A stretch of DNA of 64,000 bases from Dorea longicatena (GTDB lineage: Bacteria; Bacillota; Clostridia; Lachnospirales; Lachnospiraceae), in NCBI RefSeq assembly GCF_024168045.1, contig NZ_CP100126.1, positions 2,063,501-2,127,500 of the forward strand, written 5' to 3'. Shown here piece after piece: positions 55,111 through 64,000 of the stretch. Both the position numbers and the translations under genes were made by a program. The stretch's first letter is position 1. Each line of letters starts with the position of its first letter. The notes beneath the pieces were generated by a model. That model was not told where the DNA came from. It ran no database searches and saw only the letters and a program-made list of their open reading frames with translations.

Positions 55111-56484
55111 TTATTTTACTTTTTTATTTTTTAAGAAATTATGATAGTAATCGTCATGCAATTCTTTCATCTGGCTGCTCAGGAAGAACAATGCAAGAAT
55201 ATTAGGAATTACCATCAATGAATTGAAACAGTCTGCCATATTCCATACCAAATCAACCTGTGCAAGTGAACCTAACAATACACAGAGCGAAACCAGAACC
55301 GCATACGGCTTTACTGCATTTTTTCCAAATAAATATTTCACATTGGCCTGCCCAAAGAAATACCAGCCAATAATCGTCGAAAATGCGAAAAAGAACATAC
55401 AGATTGCAATAAATACATTACCGAATTTTCCGAATACACTCGAAAATGCATACTGGCTGAGCGCTGTACCTGTAAGCCCTGTCGGAATCGACTGTGTTGT
55501 AATAATCACCAGTGCCGTCAGATTCAGAATTACAAAGGTATCAATGAATACACCGATCATTGCTACAAATCCCTGCTCTACCGGATGTTCTACTTTCGCT
55601 ACCGCATGTGCGTGAGGCGTCGATCCCATACCTGCTTCATTCGAGAACAGTCCTCTTGCCACACCTTTTGTGAGTGCAAGCTTTACCGTTGCTCCCACTG
55701 CTCCGCCACTGACTGCAGACGGTTTAAAAGCACCTACAACGATAGAATAAAATGCATATGGGATTTCTTTAAAGTTTGCAAAGATTACAATCAGTGATCC
55801 GATAATATAAAAACATGCCATGATTGGAACAATCGTCTCTGTAACTTTTGCAATTCTGGAAATTCCTCCGACAAATACAAACAATGCGATAACCGCTATA
55901 ATGATCCCCACCACTATCTGTGGTATACCAAATGCAGTATGAAATGCTGACGCTATCGAGTTGGACTGTACCGCATTTCCCATAAATCCCAGTGCAAAAA
56001 TGATCAGAACAGAAAAGACAGCTGCCAGGATTTTTCCAAAAGTACCTTTGAAAGCCGCCTGGATATAATAAACCGGTCCGCCTGTTACATGCCCGTCTTT
56101 TCCTACATGCTTATATTTCTGAGCCATAATAGCTTCTCCGAAAATGGTCGCCATTCCAAGAAATGCCGCAATCCACATCCAGAAAATCGCTCCCGGTCCG
56201 CCTATTGCCAATGCTGTTGCCGCTCCTGCAATATTCCCCGTTCCTACCTGTGCTGCAATAGCCGTTGCAAGTGCCTGAAATGATGACATACCGTCTTTTC
56301 CCGCCGTTCCTTTTTTCGAAAACAGTCCGCCAAACGTTCTTTTCCACCCGGCCTTAAATCCACGTATCTGGATAAATCCGAGCCGGATCGTAAATATAAC
56401 ACCTCCTCCTAACAGCAGAATGATCAAAATATAATCTGCCAGATAATGTTGAATCAATAATACGATATTATTCAGTTTATCCAA
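55111..56484 (-). CDS. Alanine/glycine:cation symporter (AGCS family)
   Basis: 457 residues with about ten helices. AGCS marks: FSKKGTAGKDGMSSFQALAT, then AIAAQVGTGNIAGAATAL, GGPGAIFWMW, GGPVYYIQAAFKG and GLFSNEAGMGSTPHAHAVA. Imports alanine or glycine with sodium. Its place just upstream of the glycine reductase operon suggests glycine as the substrate. Own transcription unit, start with GGAGG. Confidence 0.94.
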   Translation of the reverse strand: MDKLNNIVLLIQHYLADYILIILLLGGGVIFTIRLGFIQIRGFKAGWKRTFGGLFSKKGTAGKDGMSSFQALATAIAAQVGTGNIAGAATALAIGGPGAIFWMWIAAFLGMATIFGEAIMAQKYKHVGKDGHVTGGPVYYIQAAFKGTFGKILAAVFSVLIIFALGFMGNAVQSNSIASAFHTAFGIPQIVVGIIIAVIALFVFVGGISRIAKVTETIVPIMACFYIIGSLIVIFANFKEIPYAFYSIVVGAFKPSAVSGGAVGATVKLALTKGVARGLFSNEAGMGSTPHAHAVAKVEHPVEQGFVAMIGVFIDTFVILNLTALVIITTQSIPTGLTGTALSQYAFSSVFGKFGNVFIAICMFFFAFSTIIGWYFFGQANVKYLFGKNAVKPYAVLVSLCVLLGSLAQVDLVWNMADCFNSLMVIPNILALFFLSSQMKELHDDYYHNFLKNKKVK

Positions 56485-56640
56485 AGTCTTTCCTCCTTAC
56501 TTATAGATTTTACGAATAATGAATTAAGTCTTTTCTATAAATATACTCTTTCATTCATTTTAAATCAATATTTTATTTTATATTTTATTTTTTTGTACAT
56601 TATGCACAAATCAATTTCTACATACCTGCATATATAAAAA

Positions 56641-56697
56641 AAGACCGTGAAACCGCCATGCATGCACTTTGGCATACATAGCCGATTCCACGGTCTC
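56641..56697 (-). terminator. Terminator after glyS
   Basis: AGACCGTG (56642-56649) pairs with CACGGTCT (56689-56696) around inner pairs, with an A-run at 56636 giving the minus-strand T-run. Confidence 0.8.
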
Positions 56698-56731
56698 TTG
56701 TTTTATCTCTTATGCTTCGATTTTCTGATTC

Positions 56732-58132
56732 TTACCACTCGAATTTCTTCTCAAAGTAAGCATCCAGATCTTCAATCTTGATTCTTTCCTGTTCCATGGT
56801 ATCTCTGTCACGGACAGTTACTGCTCCGTCTTCTTCAGAATCGAAATCGTATGTTACACAGAATGGTGTTCCGATCTCGTCCTGACGACGGTAACGTTTT
56901 CCGATATTTCCACGGTCATCATATTCGCAGTTGTATTTCTTGCTTAACTGTGCAAATACTTTCTCTGCGCCTTCATTCAGCTTCTTAGAAAGCGGAAGCA
57001 CACCGATCTTAACCGGTGCCAGTGCCGGATGGAAGTGAAGAACTGTACGTGTATCAGGCTTCTCCTCTGTTCCGATCTCTTCTTCATCATAAGCACTGCA
57101 AAGGAATGCAAGTACCATACGGTCTGCACCGAGTGACGGCTCGATAACGTATGGGATGTATTTTTCCTTTGTCTCATCATCAAAGTATGTCAGATCCTGT
57201 CCGGATACATTCTGATGCTGTGTTAAGTCGTAATCTGTACGGTCAGCGATTCCCCACAGTTCTCCCCATCCGAATGGGAATAAGAACTCAACGTCTGTTG
57301 TTGCTTTACTGTAGAAAGAAAGCTCTTCTTTATCATGATCACGGTAACGTACTTCATCATCTTTCAGTCCTAATGCAGACAGCCAGTTCAGACAGAACTT
57401 CTTCCAATAATCAAACCATTCAAGGTCTGTGTCCGGTTTGCAGAAGAATTCCAGTTCCATCTGTTCGAATTCTCTGGTACGGAATGTGAAGTTACCAGGT
57501 GTGATCTCATTACGGAATGATTTACCGATCTGTCCGATACCAAATGGCAGTTTCTTTCTAGAGGTACGCTGTACATTCTTGAAGTTTACGAAGATTCCCT
57601 GTGCAGTCTCTGGACGGAGATATACCGTATTCTTCGCATCCTCTGTTACTCCCTGGAATGTCTTGAACATCAGGTTGAACTGACGGATATCAGTAAAGTC
57701 ATGCTTTCCACATGTCGGACATGGAATCTGATTCTCATCGATAAAGTTCTTCATCTGCTCCTGTGTCCATGCATCTACCGCACCATCCAGTTCAATGTTA
57801 TTCTCTGCACAATAATCTTCGATGACTTTATCCGCACGGAAACGTTCGTGACACTGTTTACAATCCATCAGAGGATCACTGAATCCTCCGAGATGTCCAC
57901 TTGCGATCCATGTCTGTGGATTCATAAGGATCGCACAGTCCACACCTACATTGAACGGAGATTCCTGAATGAATTTCTTCCACCATGCTTTTTTTACATT
58001 GTTTTTCAATTCTACTCCGAGATTACCATAATCCCATGTATTCGCAAGCCCGCCATAGATCTCAGATCCCGGATATACAAATCCTCTTGCTTTCGCCAAT
58101 GAAACGATCTTATCCATAGTCTTTTCTGCCAT
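56732..58132 (-). CDS. glyS: Glycyl-tRNA synthetase, single-subunit class II type
   Basis: 466 residues, the eukaryote-like alpha2 type. Class II motif 2 in [20 protein letters not shown] and motif 3 in [13 protein letters not shown]; the glycine-type insertion with [12 protein letters not shown]. It lies beside the glycine reductase and transporter genes, though translation is its job. No T-box is visible in the 74 bp leader. Confidence 0.95.
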   Translation of the reverse strand: MAEKTMDKIVSLAKARGFVYPGSEIYGGLANTWDYGNLGVELKNNVKKAWWKKFIQESPFNVGVDCAILMNPQTWIASGHLGGFSDPLMDCKQCHERFRADKVIEDYCAENNIELDGAVDAWTQEQMKNFIDENQIPCPTCGKHDFTDIRQFNLMFKTFQGVTEDAKNTVYLRPETAQGIFVNFKNVQRTSRKKLPFGIGQIGKSFRNEITPGNFTFRTREFEQMELEFFCKPDTDLEWFDYWKKFCLNWLSALGLKDDEVRYRDHDKEELSFYSKATTDVEFLFPFGWGELWGIADRTDYDLTQHQNVSGQDLTYFDDETKEKYIPYVIEPSLGADRMVLAFLCSAYDEEEIGTEEKPDTRTVLHFHPALAPVKIGVLPLSKKLNEGAEKVFAQLSKKYNCEYDDRGNIGKRYRRQDEIGTPFCVTYDFDSEEDGAVTVRDRDTMEQERIKIEDLDAYFEKKFEW

Positions 58133-58206
58133 TTTTTCATCCTCACCTTCTCAAAATATTCGTAATTGAATTTAATTATAGCGTCTGCCCTCTTTGTTTT
58201 CAAGCC

Positions 58207-58953
58207 TTATCGTACAATTGTTTCCAATATCTCCAATGATTTGAAGCGTTTTCCCAGATATTCATCCAGATACGCTTTCGTCAGATTCTTTAGTTCTCCA
58301 AGCACATCTTCTTTTACAACGAAAGTATATAATTTCTCAACCGGGGAACATACGATGTACTGCAATGTATATAATGTCGACGGAAGCAGCCGGATTCCAT
58401 CGGAAATATGGCCGGCACACTGCGTGCATATCACGCCGCCTCTCCGTATACTAAATACTTTTTCCCGCTCCTTATCCCCGCACATGATACATTCCATCAC
58501 CTGCGGACCTTCCCCGTTCACGGTAATGGTCTTCAATTCGTAAATGCACCGTATCAGTTCATTCGGGATATGTATGTTCGTCAGTGCCCGGAGCGTCTGA
58601 TACAGAAGCTTCAGCATCTCGGTCTCATCGTTCGCTTCTCTTGCATAATACCCGGCCAGATCCATAAAATAGAATCCGTAATAGGCACCTTCTACATCCG
58701 TACGCAATTCCTGGAAATAATTGGAAACAGAGGCCGACACCAGCGTATAAGATGTCCGCCCCTCATATACAGTAAACTCTCCAAATGAAAAAGGGCTCGT
58801 CACTCCCATCAGTGCACTGTTCGGTCTTCTTGCACCACGTGCGAATGCCGAGATTTTCCCTCTTTCTCTGGTCAGTATTACCACTCGTCTGTCATATTCA
58901 CCTATCGGTGCTGCTGTCAGTATCATGCCAGTCAGTGTAATCTGATTTACCAA
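58207..58953 (-). CDS. recO: DNA repair protein RecO
   Basis: 248 residues from a TTG start with AAGGAG six bases before; RecO proteins of this family start a few residues ahead of the strand ITLTGMILTAAPIGEYDRRV. OB-fold N-terminus, helical middle, and zinc knuckle C-terminal to residue 145 (CIMCGDK and GVICTQCAGH). Loads RecA with RecR. The start lies inside a small YqzL-like gene. Confidence 0.93.
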   Translation of the reverse strand: MVNQITLTGMILTAAPIGEYDRRVVILTRERGKISAFARGARRPNSALMGVTSPFSFGEFTVYEGRTSYTLVSASVSNYFQELRTDVEGAYYGFYFMDLAGYYAREANDETEMLKLLYQTLRALTNIHIPNELIRCIYELKTITVNGEGPQVMECIMCGDKEREKVFSIRRGGVICTQCAGHISDGIRLLPSTLYTLQYIVCSPVEKLYTFVVKEDVLGELKNLTKAYLDEYLGKRFKSLEILETIVR

Positions 58954-59068
58954 TTGTATCTCCTTCTTTGTATCTGTTTATCGTCTCCTCACAGATACTC
59001 ATACCTTTATAATACAGATAATCTTCTATCTTACCTGATGCGACGAATCTGTCCCAGTACTCTTCCAT
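58898..59068 (-). CDS. YqzL-like small protein between era and recO
   Basis: 56 residues, too short for usual ORF calls. MEEYWDRFVASGKIEDYLYY, then KGMSICEETINRYKEGDTIG. The pattern W-x2-F-x2-(S/T)G-x-I-x2-YL-x-YK is that of YqzL, a small protein typically encoded between era and recO in Firmicutes. GAGGTG precedes the ATG. Its 3' 56 bp overlap the recO start. Function unknown. Confidence 0.75.
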   Translation of the reverse strand: MEEYWDRFVASGKIEDYLYYKGMSICEETINRYKEGDTIGKSDYTDWHDTDSSTDR

Positions 59069-59141
59069 ATGATCACCTCATCCTTTGCCAGGGCATATTT
59101 TTTAATGCTCTAAGATTAGGTTCTCCCATGGGCACTGCTTT

Positions 59142-60038
59142 TTATTCATCTTCGCGGTATCCAAAATTTTTCATCAAAAATTCACTGTCTCTCCAGTCTT
59201 TCTTTACTTTGACCCAGAGCTTGAGATTCACCTGCTGATCCAGCATTTTCTCAATCTCATAACGAGCAGTGCTTCCGATCTTTTTCAACATACTTCCTTT
59301 TTTACCAATAATTATCCCCTTGTGTGAATCGCGCTCACAGATAATTGTTGCATCGATGTGCATCACTTTATTTCTGACTTTCATACTGTCAATGGCAACT
59401 GCGATACCGTGCGGAATCTCTTCCTGCAAGCAGTGCAGTGCTTTTTCACGGATCAGTTCGGCCACAATCTGACGCTCCGGCTGATCTGTAATGGTATCTT
59501 CATCATAGAACTGTGGTCCGTACGGAAGGTATTTCATGATCACTTTTACAAGCTCATCGGTATTGTCACCGTTTCTCGCAGATACCGGAACGATTTCTGC
59601 AAAGTCATAGACATCTTTGTACGCAGCGATGGCCGGAAGAACATCTTCCTTCTTTACACTGTCTATCTTATTGATGACCAGTACAACCGGTGTCGTTACT
59701 TTCTTAAGCTGACTGATGATATGCTGTTCACCTGCTCCGATAAATGTTGTCGGCTCTACCAGCCAGAGCACCACGTCAACTTCATTCAATGTACGTTCTG
59801 CCACATTGACCATATACTCCCCAAGCTTGTTCTTTGCTTTATGGATTCCCGGTGTATCCACGAACACAATCTGACCGTCATCTGTTGTAAGTACAGTCTG
59901 GATACGGTTACGTGTCGTCTGTGGTTTATTCGATGTAATCGCGATCTTCTGTCCGATCAGCTGGTTCATCAGAGTTGATTTTCCAACGTTTGGACGGCCA
60001 ATCAATGTTACAAATCCTGATTTATAATCCTTTTTCAT
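59142..60038 (-). CDS. era: GTPase Era
   Basis: 298 residues from ATG 60038 (MKKDYKSGFVTLIGRPNVGK), with CAGGAG six bases before; the frame is open eleven codons upstream but lacks a ribosome site. G1 GRPNVGKS, G3 DTPGI, G4 NKID, and the C-terminal KH domain with VIIGKKGSMLKKIGSTAR-like GIIIGKKGSMLKKIG. 16S rRNA maturation. Confidence 0.96.
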   Translation of the reverse strand: MKKDYKSGFVTLIGRPNVGKSTLMNQLIGQKIAITSNKPQTTRNRIQTVLTTDDGQIVFVDTPGIHKAKNKLGEYMVNVAERTLNEVDVVLWLVEPTTFIGAGEQHIISQLKKVTTPVVLVINKIDSVKKEDVLPAIAAYKDVYDFAEIVPVSARNGDNTDELVKVIMKYLPYGPQFYDEDTITDQPERQIVAELIREKALHCLQEEIPHGIAVAIDSMKVRNKVMHIDATIICERDSHKGIIIGKKGSMLKKIGSTARYEIEKMLDQQVNLKLWVKVKKDWRDSEFLMKNFGYREDE

Positions 60039-60071
60039 ATTTTCTCCTGTTCTTTTTACTATTGAAGACAC

Positions 60072-62993
60072 CTAAAATGTTGTCACATTTTTAAACATAT
60101 CTTTTGCTTCTTCTATCTTCTCTTCGCTTCCGATCACGCAGATCTGTCCGGCTTTCATTACCGCTTCTACGACATCTGCCAGTTTTCGGATGTCTTCCTG
60201 ACCTGCCTCCAGGATCTGAAGACGTTCTTTTTTGATCGTCTCTGCACTGACTTTATTCATGTACAGATTAAATGAACGTTCTCCTTTTGCAGACGGTGTC
60301 ATCGGCTGGTCAATGTTACTCATGGTTCCGATAATATATTTGTTCATGTCACGGTCACTGACAGTAAAGTTTCTCAGATAATCTGCGATGCCTTCATAGA
60401 CTTCCATTGTTCTTTCCAGGTTCGGATCACGGTAAGATACAAAATATCCTTCTCCGGTACGGCTGAATCCGCTCATACATCCATAAGCTCCGCCTTTGAC
60501 ACGGATATTCTGCCACAGGTAATCATAACTTAAGATCACCTTCAATATCTGCAGTGCTCCTGTATAGTCAGCTCCATTGTCAATAAAGTTACCGACTCTT
60601 GCCACATACTGAACTTTGGAAGCAGTCTTGAATCCTTCATTCTTCATCTCACAGTGCAGTACGCATCTGGTATCTTCCACCGGATCTTCGAACATTGCTT
60701 TCTTCAGACCTTCTACCAGCTCTTCCATGCCGTTCAGGCCCTCTTTTGCAGCCGTGTAACTGATCATCATATTGTCTGCACGGAACAGCTTATGAGCCAG
60801 CATCTGAAGCTTCTGTACCAATACGTCTTTTTCTTCTTCAAAATGTTCCTCGATATAAGCGATCTTATCATAGAACTCGATACCGCTTGTCATGTCTTTT
60901 AACTTAGATGACGGAGATGCATAAGACATCGCACGAAGCACTGCTGTTGTATGTCCGGAAGACTGGAATTTCATAAGAAGTCTTGACTTCTGCATTGCAA
61001 GAATCTCTCTGATTCTCTTGGTATCTCCCAGTTTCGAACGTGTCAGGATCTCCTCCATCATCCGGAATACGACTGGCAGCTTCTGATATAATGCCTTTCC
61101 TTTGATTTCAAATGTTGCTTTGAATTCTTTTTCCGGCACTTTGGAAATGTCTGTATACAGTTCCAGTGATGTTCCGATACCGCCGGTATGCACGTTGATC
61201 TCATTAAAGAGTTCTCCGTACTTATAATTCTCGGTATCAATGACTCCAAGTACTCCCTGCAAGATTCCGACATACGGAAGATCTGCTTCTTCCACACCTG
61301 ACATATCGAATAACACATCCACGTATCCGATGCCATTTGTCTCAATCTCATGGTAAACTACCGGTACATCTGCGATTCTTTTTTCTTCATTGATGATCGG
61401 CTCAATCTCTTTTGAAATATCTTCTCTTGAAAGAACCGGGATCTTCTCAAGATTTTCTACTGCATCCGGTGCTGACTGATATGCCTCTAATGCATTGGAA
61501 CGCTCTACCAGTTCTTTTCTTTCTTCTTCTGTAAGGCTTTCTTTGTATGCCTGTAACTTCTCCTGAAGTTCTTTGTCCATTCTTGCAGTACGTCCTTTTT
61601 CCGGCTTGATCAGCACAATCGCACCGTGCGTATTCTCTAACAGATATTTGCGGATCAGTTCTTCATAATATCCTGTTCCGACCTGTGCCTTTAAGAACTC
61701 GAATGTATCCAGCGCTTCGATATGGATAAATGGTTTTTCGTCATCGTATAACCAGCTGTCCATAATCTGCAGTCCGTACATCAGTCCCTTCGGATAACCT
61801 CCGAAATCCGCCTCTCTGTAACGGAACTCATTATAATTGATTCCGGCTTCTAGAGCTTTCTTATCCATTCCATTTTCAACAATATCTTTTAATGTATCCT
61901 CGATTACTTTCACAAATGCTTCTTTCTGTTCTACATTCGCATTCTTCGCAATGACAGAAAAGATTGGCTGGTAAATTCCGTTGTCATACGATCCCATAAT
62001 GTCTTTTCCGATCCCGGCATCCGTAAGTGCTCTCTTAAGCGGTGCTCCCGGTGCAGATAACAATGCATAATCCAATACTTCAAATGCCAGATACAGCTTC
62101 TCATCCAGACTTGTTCCAATAACTTTATTGTAAGAAATGTAAGTATTATCCTCTTCTGATTCATCGCTTGCTATGGAATATGGCATCTCTTTTTCGATTA
62201 CTTTATCAAATGGTTCCTGATAGCGGATCTTGGAATCTACCGGCGCATAGTCGAATTTGCTCAGATATTCCTGATCCAGCCAGTTTAATTTTTCTTCCAT
62301 GTCCATATTTCCATACAGGTAAATGTAACTGTTTGACGGATGATAATATCTTCTGTGGAAATCCAGGAACTGCTCATACGTAAGTTCCGGAATCACTTCC
62401 GGATCCCCGCCAGATTCGTTCGCATATGAGGTATCCGGGAACAGTGTATTCAATACCACTCTGTCCAGCACACCTTCCGGTGAAGAGAATGCTCCCTTCA
62501 TCTCATTATATACAACACCGTTGTAAGCCAGATCATCTTCCAGAGAATCCATCTTGTAGCTCCAGCCTTCCTGACGGAAGATCTCTTCATGCTGATAAAT
62601 ATTCGGATAGAATACCGCATCCATATATACATGCATCAGATTCTGGAAATCCTTATCATTACAGCTTGCTACCGGGTAAACCGTCTTATCCGGATAAGTC
62701 ATTGCATTTAAAAATGTATTCAGTGAACCCTTTACCAGTTCTACGAACGGATCCTTCGCCGGGAAATTCTTAGATCCACACAGTACGGAATGTTCCATGA
62801 TATGTGGTACTCCGGTACTGTCTGACGGCGGTGTACGGAATCCGATATTGAATACCTTGTTGTCATCATCATTTTCTATCAGTAAGATCCTTGCCCCGCT
62901 CTTCTTATGCTTTAACAGCATTCCGTGGGATTTGATCCCTTTTAAATCTTCTTCCTTTACTAATTCGTAAGCACTTAAGTCTTTTACACTCAT
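60072..62993 (-). CDS. M16C family metalloprotease (PreP/Cym1-like)
   Basis: 973 residues, four-domain pitrilysin. Inverted zinc motif HxxEH in VPHIMEHSVLCG (His64, Glu67, His68), distal Glu in NGVVYNEMKGAFSSPEGV, and the C-terminal RVKGGAYGCMSGFSR that completes the chamber. Cytosolic peptide-clearing enzyme. 33 bp before era, likely cotranscribed. Confidence 0.94.
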   Translation of the reverse strand: MSVKDLSAYELVKEEDLKGIKSHGMLLKHKKSGARILLIENDDDNKVFNIGFRTPPSDSTGVPHIMEHSVLCGSKNFPAKDPFVELVKGSLNTFLNAMTYPDKTVYPVASCNDKDFQNLMHVYMDAVFYPNIYQHEEIFRQEGWSYKMDSLEDDLAYNGVVYNEMKGAFSSPEGVLDRVVLNTLFPDTSYANESGGDPEVIPELTYEQFLDFHRRYYHPSNSYIYLYGNMDMEEKLNWLDQEYLSKFDYAPVDSKIRYQEPFDKVIEKEMPYSIASDESEEDNTYISYNKVIGTSLDEKLYLAFEVLDYALLSAPGAPLKRALTDAGIGKDIMGSYDNGIYQPIFSVIAKNANVEQKEAFVKVIEDTLKDIVENGMDKKALEAGINYNEFRYREADFGGYPKGLMYGLQIMDSWLYDDEKPFIHIEALDTFEFLKAQVGTGYYEELIRKYLLENTHGAIVLIKPEKGRTARMDKELQEKLQAYKESLTEEERKELVERSNALEAYQSAPDAVENLEKIPVLSREDISKEIEPIINEEKRIADVPVVYHEIETNGIGYVDVLFDMSGVEEADLPYVGILQGVLGVIDTENYKYGELFNEINVHTGGIGTSLELYTDISKVPEKEFKATFEIKGKALYQKLPVVFRMMEEILTRSKLGDTKRIREILAMQKSRLLMKFQSSGHTTAVLRAMSYASPSSKLKDMTSGIEFYDKIAYIEEHFEEEKDVLVQKLQMLAHKLFRADNMMISYTAAKEGLNGMEELVEGLKKAMFEDPVEDTRCVLHCEMKNEGFKTASKVQYVARVGNFIDNGADYTGALQILKVILSYDYLWQNIRVKGGAYGCMSGFSRTGEGYFVSYRDPNLERTMEVYEGIADYLRNFTVSDRDMNKYIIGTMSNIDQPMTPSAKGERSFNLYMNKVSAETIKKERLQILEAGQEDIRKLADVVEAVMKAGQICVIGSEEKIEEAKDMFKNVTTF

Positions 62994-63136
62994 GAATTTC
63001 TATGTTCTCCTTTCGTCTGCAATCTTCCATTTCCCCAAAGCAGAAGATTCTTCTGCCCCGCAATATATCTACTGGAATAATTGCCACTCATGCAAGATAT
63101 TATAACACCTTTCTTATTATTCTGCACCTATCAAAA

Positions 63137-63192
63137 AAAGACTCCAAAGCAACTTTTGCGCCACATACTTTTATGCAAGGCAAAGAGTCTTT
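63137..63192 (-). terminator. Terminator after the NhaC-type gene
   Basis: AAAGACTC (63137-63144) pairs with GAGTCTTT (63185-63192) with inner TTGC/GCAA pairs; minus-strand T-run follows. Confidence 0.75.
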
Positions 63193-63228
63193 GAAGTCTC
63201 TGCTAATTTTAATTTTTTAACAAATCAT

Positions 63229-64000
63229 TTATGAATGGCTTTCTGTTCTCTTCTTCATGAGCAGTAAAGCTGCTACCAGAAGTACCATACCGATCGGAAG
63301 ACAGATCAATGCATTCTGAACAAATCCGGCAATTACATAAGTAATGCAGGAAACAACTGCAACGGTTGCCGCATACGGTAACTGTGTCGTTACATGGTTG
63401 ACATGATTACACTGCGCTCCCGCGGATGCCATGATCGTTGTATCCGAAATAGGCGAACAATGATCTCCACATACAGCTCCCGCCATACAAGCTGAGATAG
63501 AGATGATCATCATAGTCTCGTTCGTTCCCTGGAATACCGCTACTACGATCGGAATCAGGATTCCGAATGTTCCCCATGATGTTCCAGTTGCAAATGCAAG
63601 GAAGCATCCTACGAGGAAGATAATTGCAGGCAGGAAGTTTAATAATCCTCCAGCTGCGGACTGCATAACATTAGCCACATACTCTGCTGCGCCAAGACTG
63701 TCTGTCATTGCTTTTAATGTCCATGCAAATGTCAGGATCAGGATTGCAGGTACCATAGCCTTGAATCCTTCCGGAACACATTCCATAGATTCACGGAACT
63801 TAAGTACTTTTCTAAGTGCATAGAATACAATCGTAACAACCAATGCGAAGAAACTTCCAAGCATCAGACCAACCGATGCATCACTTGCCGAAAATGCTTT
63901 AACAAAGCCTGTTCCACTAAAGAAGCCTCCTGTATAAAGCATACCGCAGATGCAGAAAATGATCAGAACCACTATCGGGAATACCAGATCGATCACTTTT
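63229..64000 (-). CDS. NhaC family sodium/proton antiporter, 5' part outside the window
   Basis: The last ~257 residues are visible and the frame is open at the edge; the first methionine in the window (63996) is internal. Helical pattern with ATGTSWGTFGILIPIVVA and AVCGDHCSPISDTTIMASAG, the NhaC signatures with conserved Asp/His. Exchanges sodium for protons or an organic ion pair (malate/lactate or Tyr/tyramine in relatives). Ends with the charged tail MKKRTESHS. Confidence 0.88.
   Translation of the reverse strand, partial: KVIDLVFPIVVLIIFCICGMLYTGGFFSGTGFVKAFSASDASVGLMLGSFFALVVTIVFYALRKVLKFRESMECVPEGFKAMVPAILILTFAWTLKAMTDSLGAAEYVANVMQSAAGGLLNFLPAIIFLVGCFLAFATGTSWGTFGILIPIVVAVFQGTNETMMIISISACMAGAVCGDHCSPISDTTIMASAGAQCNHVNHVTTQLPYAATVAVVSCITYVIAGFVQNALICLPIGMVLLVAALLLMKKRTESHS

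Noticed and set aside
55585..56347. Plus- and minus-strand short ORFs inside the AGCS symporter gene
   Set aside because: Cysteine/serine-rich translations typical of shadow frames; the symporter frame is complete.
58133..58206. T-box leader for glyS
   Set aside because: Only 74 bp separate glyS from recO and no TGGNACC-like T-box or specifier loop is visible.

Overview
The window looks like a chromosome segment of a gut anaerobe of the Clostridia, most likely family Lachnospiraceae. This is inferred from the selenocysteine-dependent Stickland glycine reductase operon, AddAB, the eukaryote-like single-chain glycyl-tRNA synthetase, the YqzL-like/recO/era order and the dense strong Shine-Dalgarno sites. 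Almost all genes are on the minus strand. No rRNA, tRNA, CRISPR array or intact insertion sequence was seen.

Region 1 (1-16.2 kb) is housekeeping: a DUF1700/PadR pair, addA-addB, a dapF-like gene with both catalytic cysteines replaced by serine, an AraC regulator running tail-to-tail into hflX, a TPR lipoprotein, ung, hisF-hisH and an OmpR-type two-component system. Region 2 (16.3-22.2 kb) holds a GNAT acetyltransferase, then a second two-component system placed just upstream of an ABC exporter of the FtsX type.

Region 3 (22.3-38.6 kb) is an AT-rich accessory zone. It contains short genes separated by a recurring inter-gene motif, two pairs of about 135-140 bp direct repeats that carry terminators (22981 with 34165; 34716 with 38469), two copies of a ~520 bp element ending in a broken DUF6061-like gene, an integrase C-terminal remnant, an acetyltransferase remnant and a membrane-protein remnant. 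Within it lies an FMN-riboswitch operon (ribU, a flavin/2[4Fe-4S] protein, a SirTM sirtuin and a zinc macrodomain ADP-ribose hydrolase fused to the tail of an alpha/beta hydrolase). An Rrf2 regulator sits there too, with four TGTAA-N9-TTACA operators, as does an MFS/DUF1349/AraC locus. Next to ppdK is an array of immunity-type proteins (DUF2185, DUF2185-SUFU and others) with no toxin in sight.

Region 4 (38.6-58.1 kb) is ppdK, an M18 aminopeptidase and a threonine/glycine fermentation district. SstT imports Ser/Thr, Tdh and Kbl turn threonine into glycine plus acetyl-CoA, and the glycine reductase operon (grdX-E-B-trxB-trxA-grdA-grdC-grdD) behind a glycine riboswitch reduces glycine to acetyl phosphate. 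An alanine/glycine:cation symporter and glyS follow. grdA and grdB each contain one in-frame TGA read as selenocysteine. Region 5 (58.2-64 kb) is recO with a small YqzL-like gene overlapping it, era, an M16C metalloprotease and the 3' part of an NhaC-type antiporter cut by the window end.
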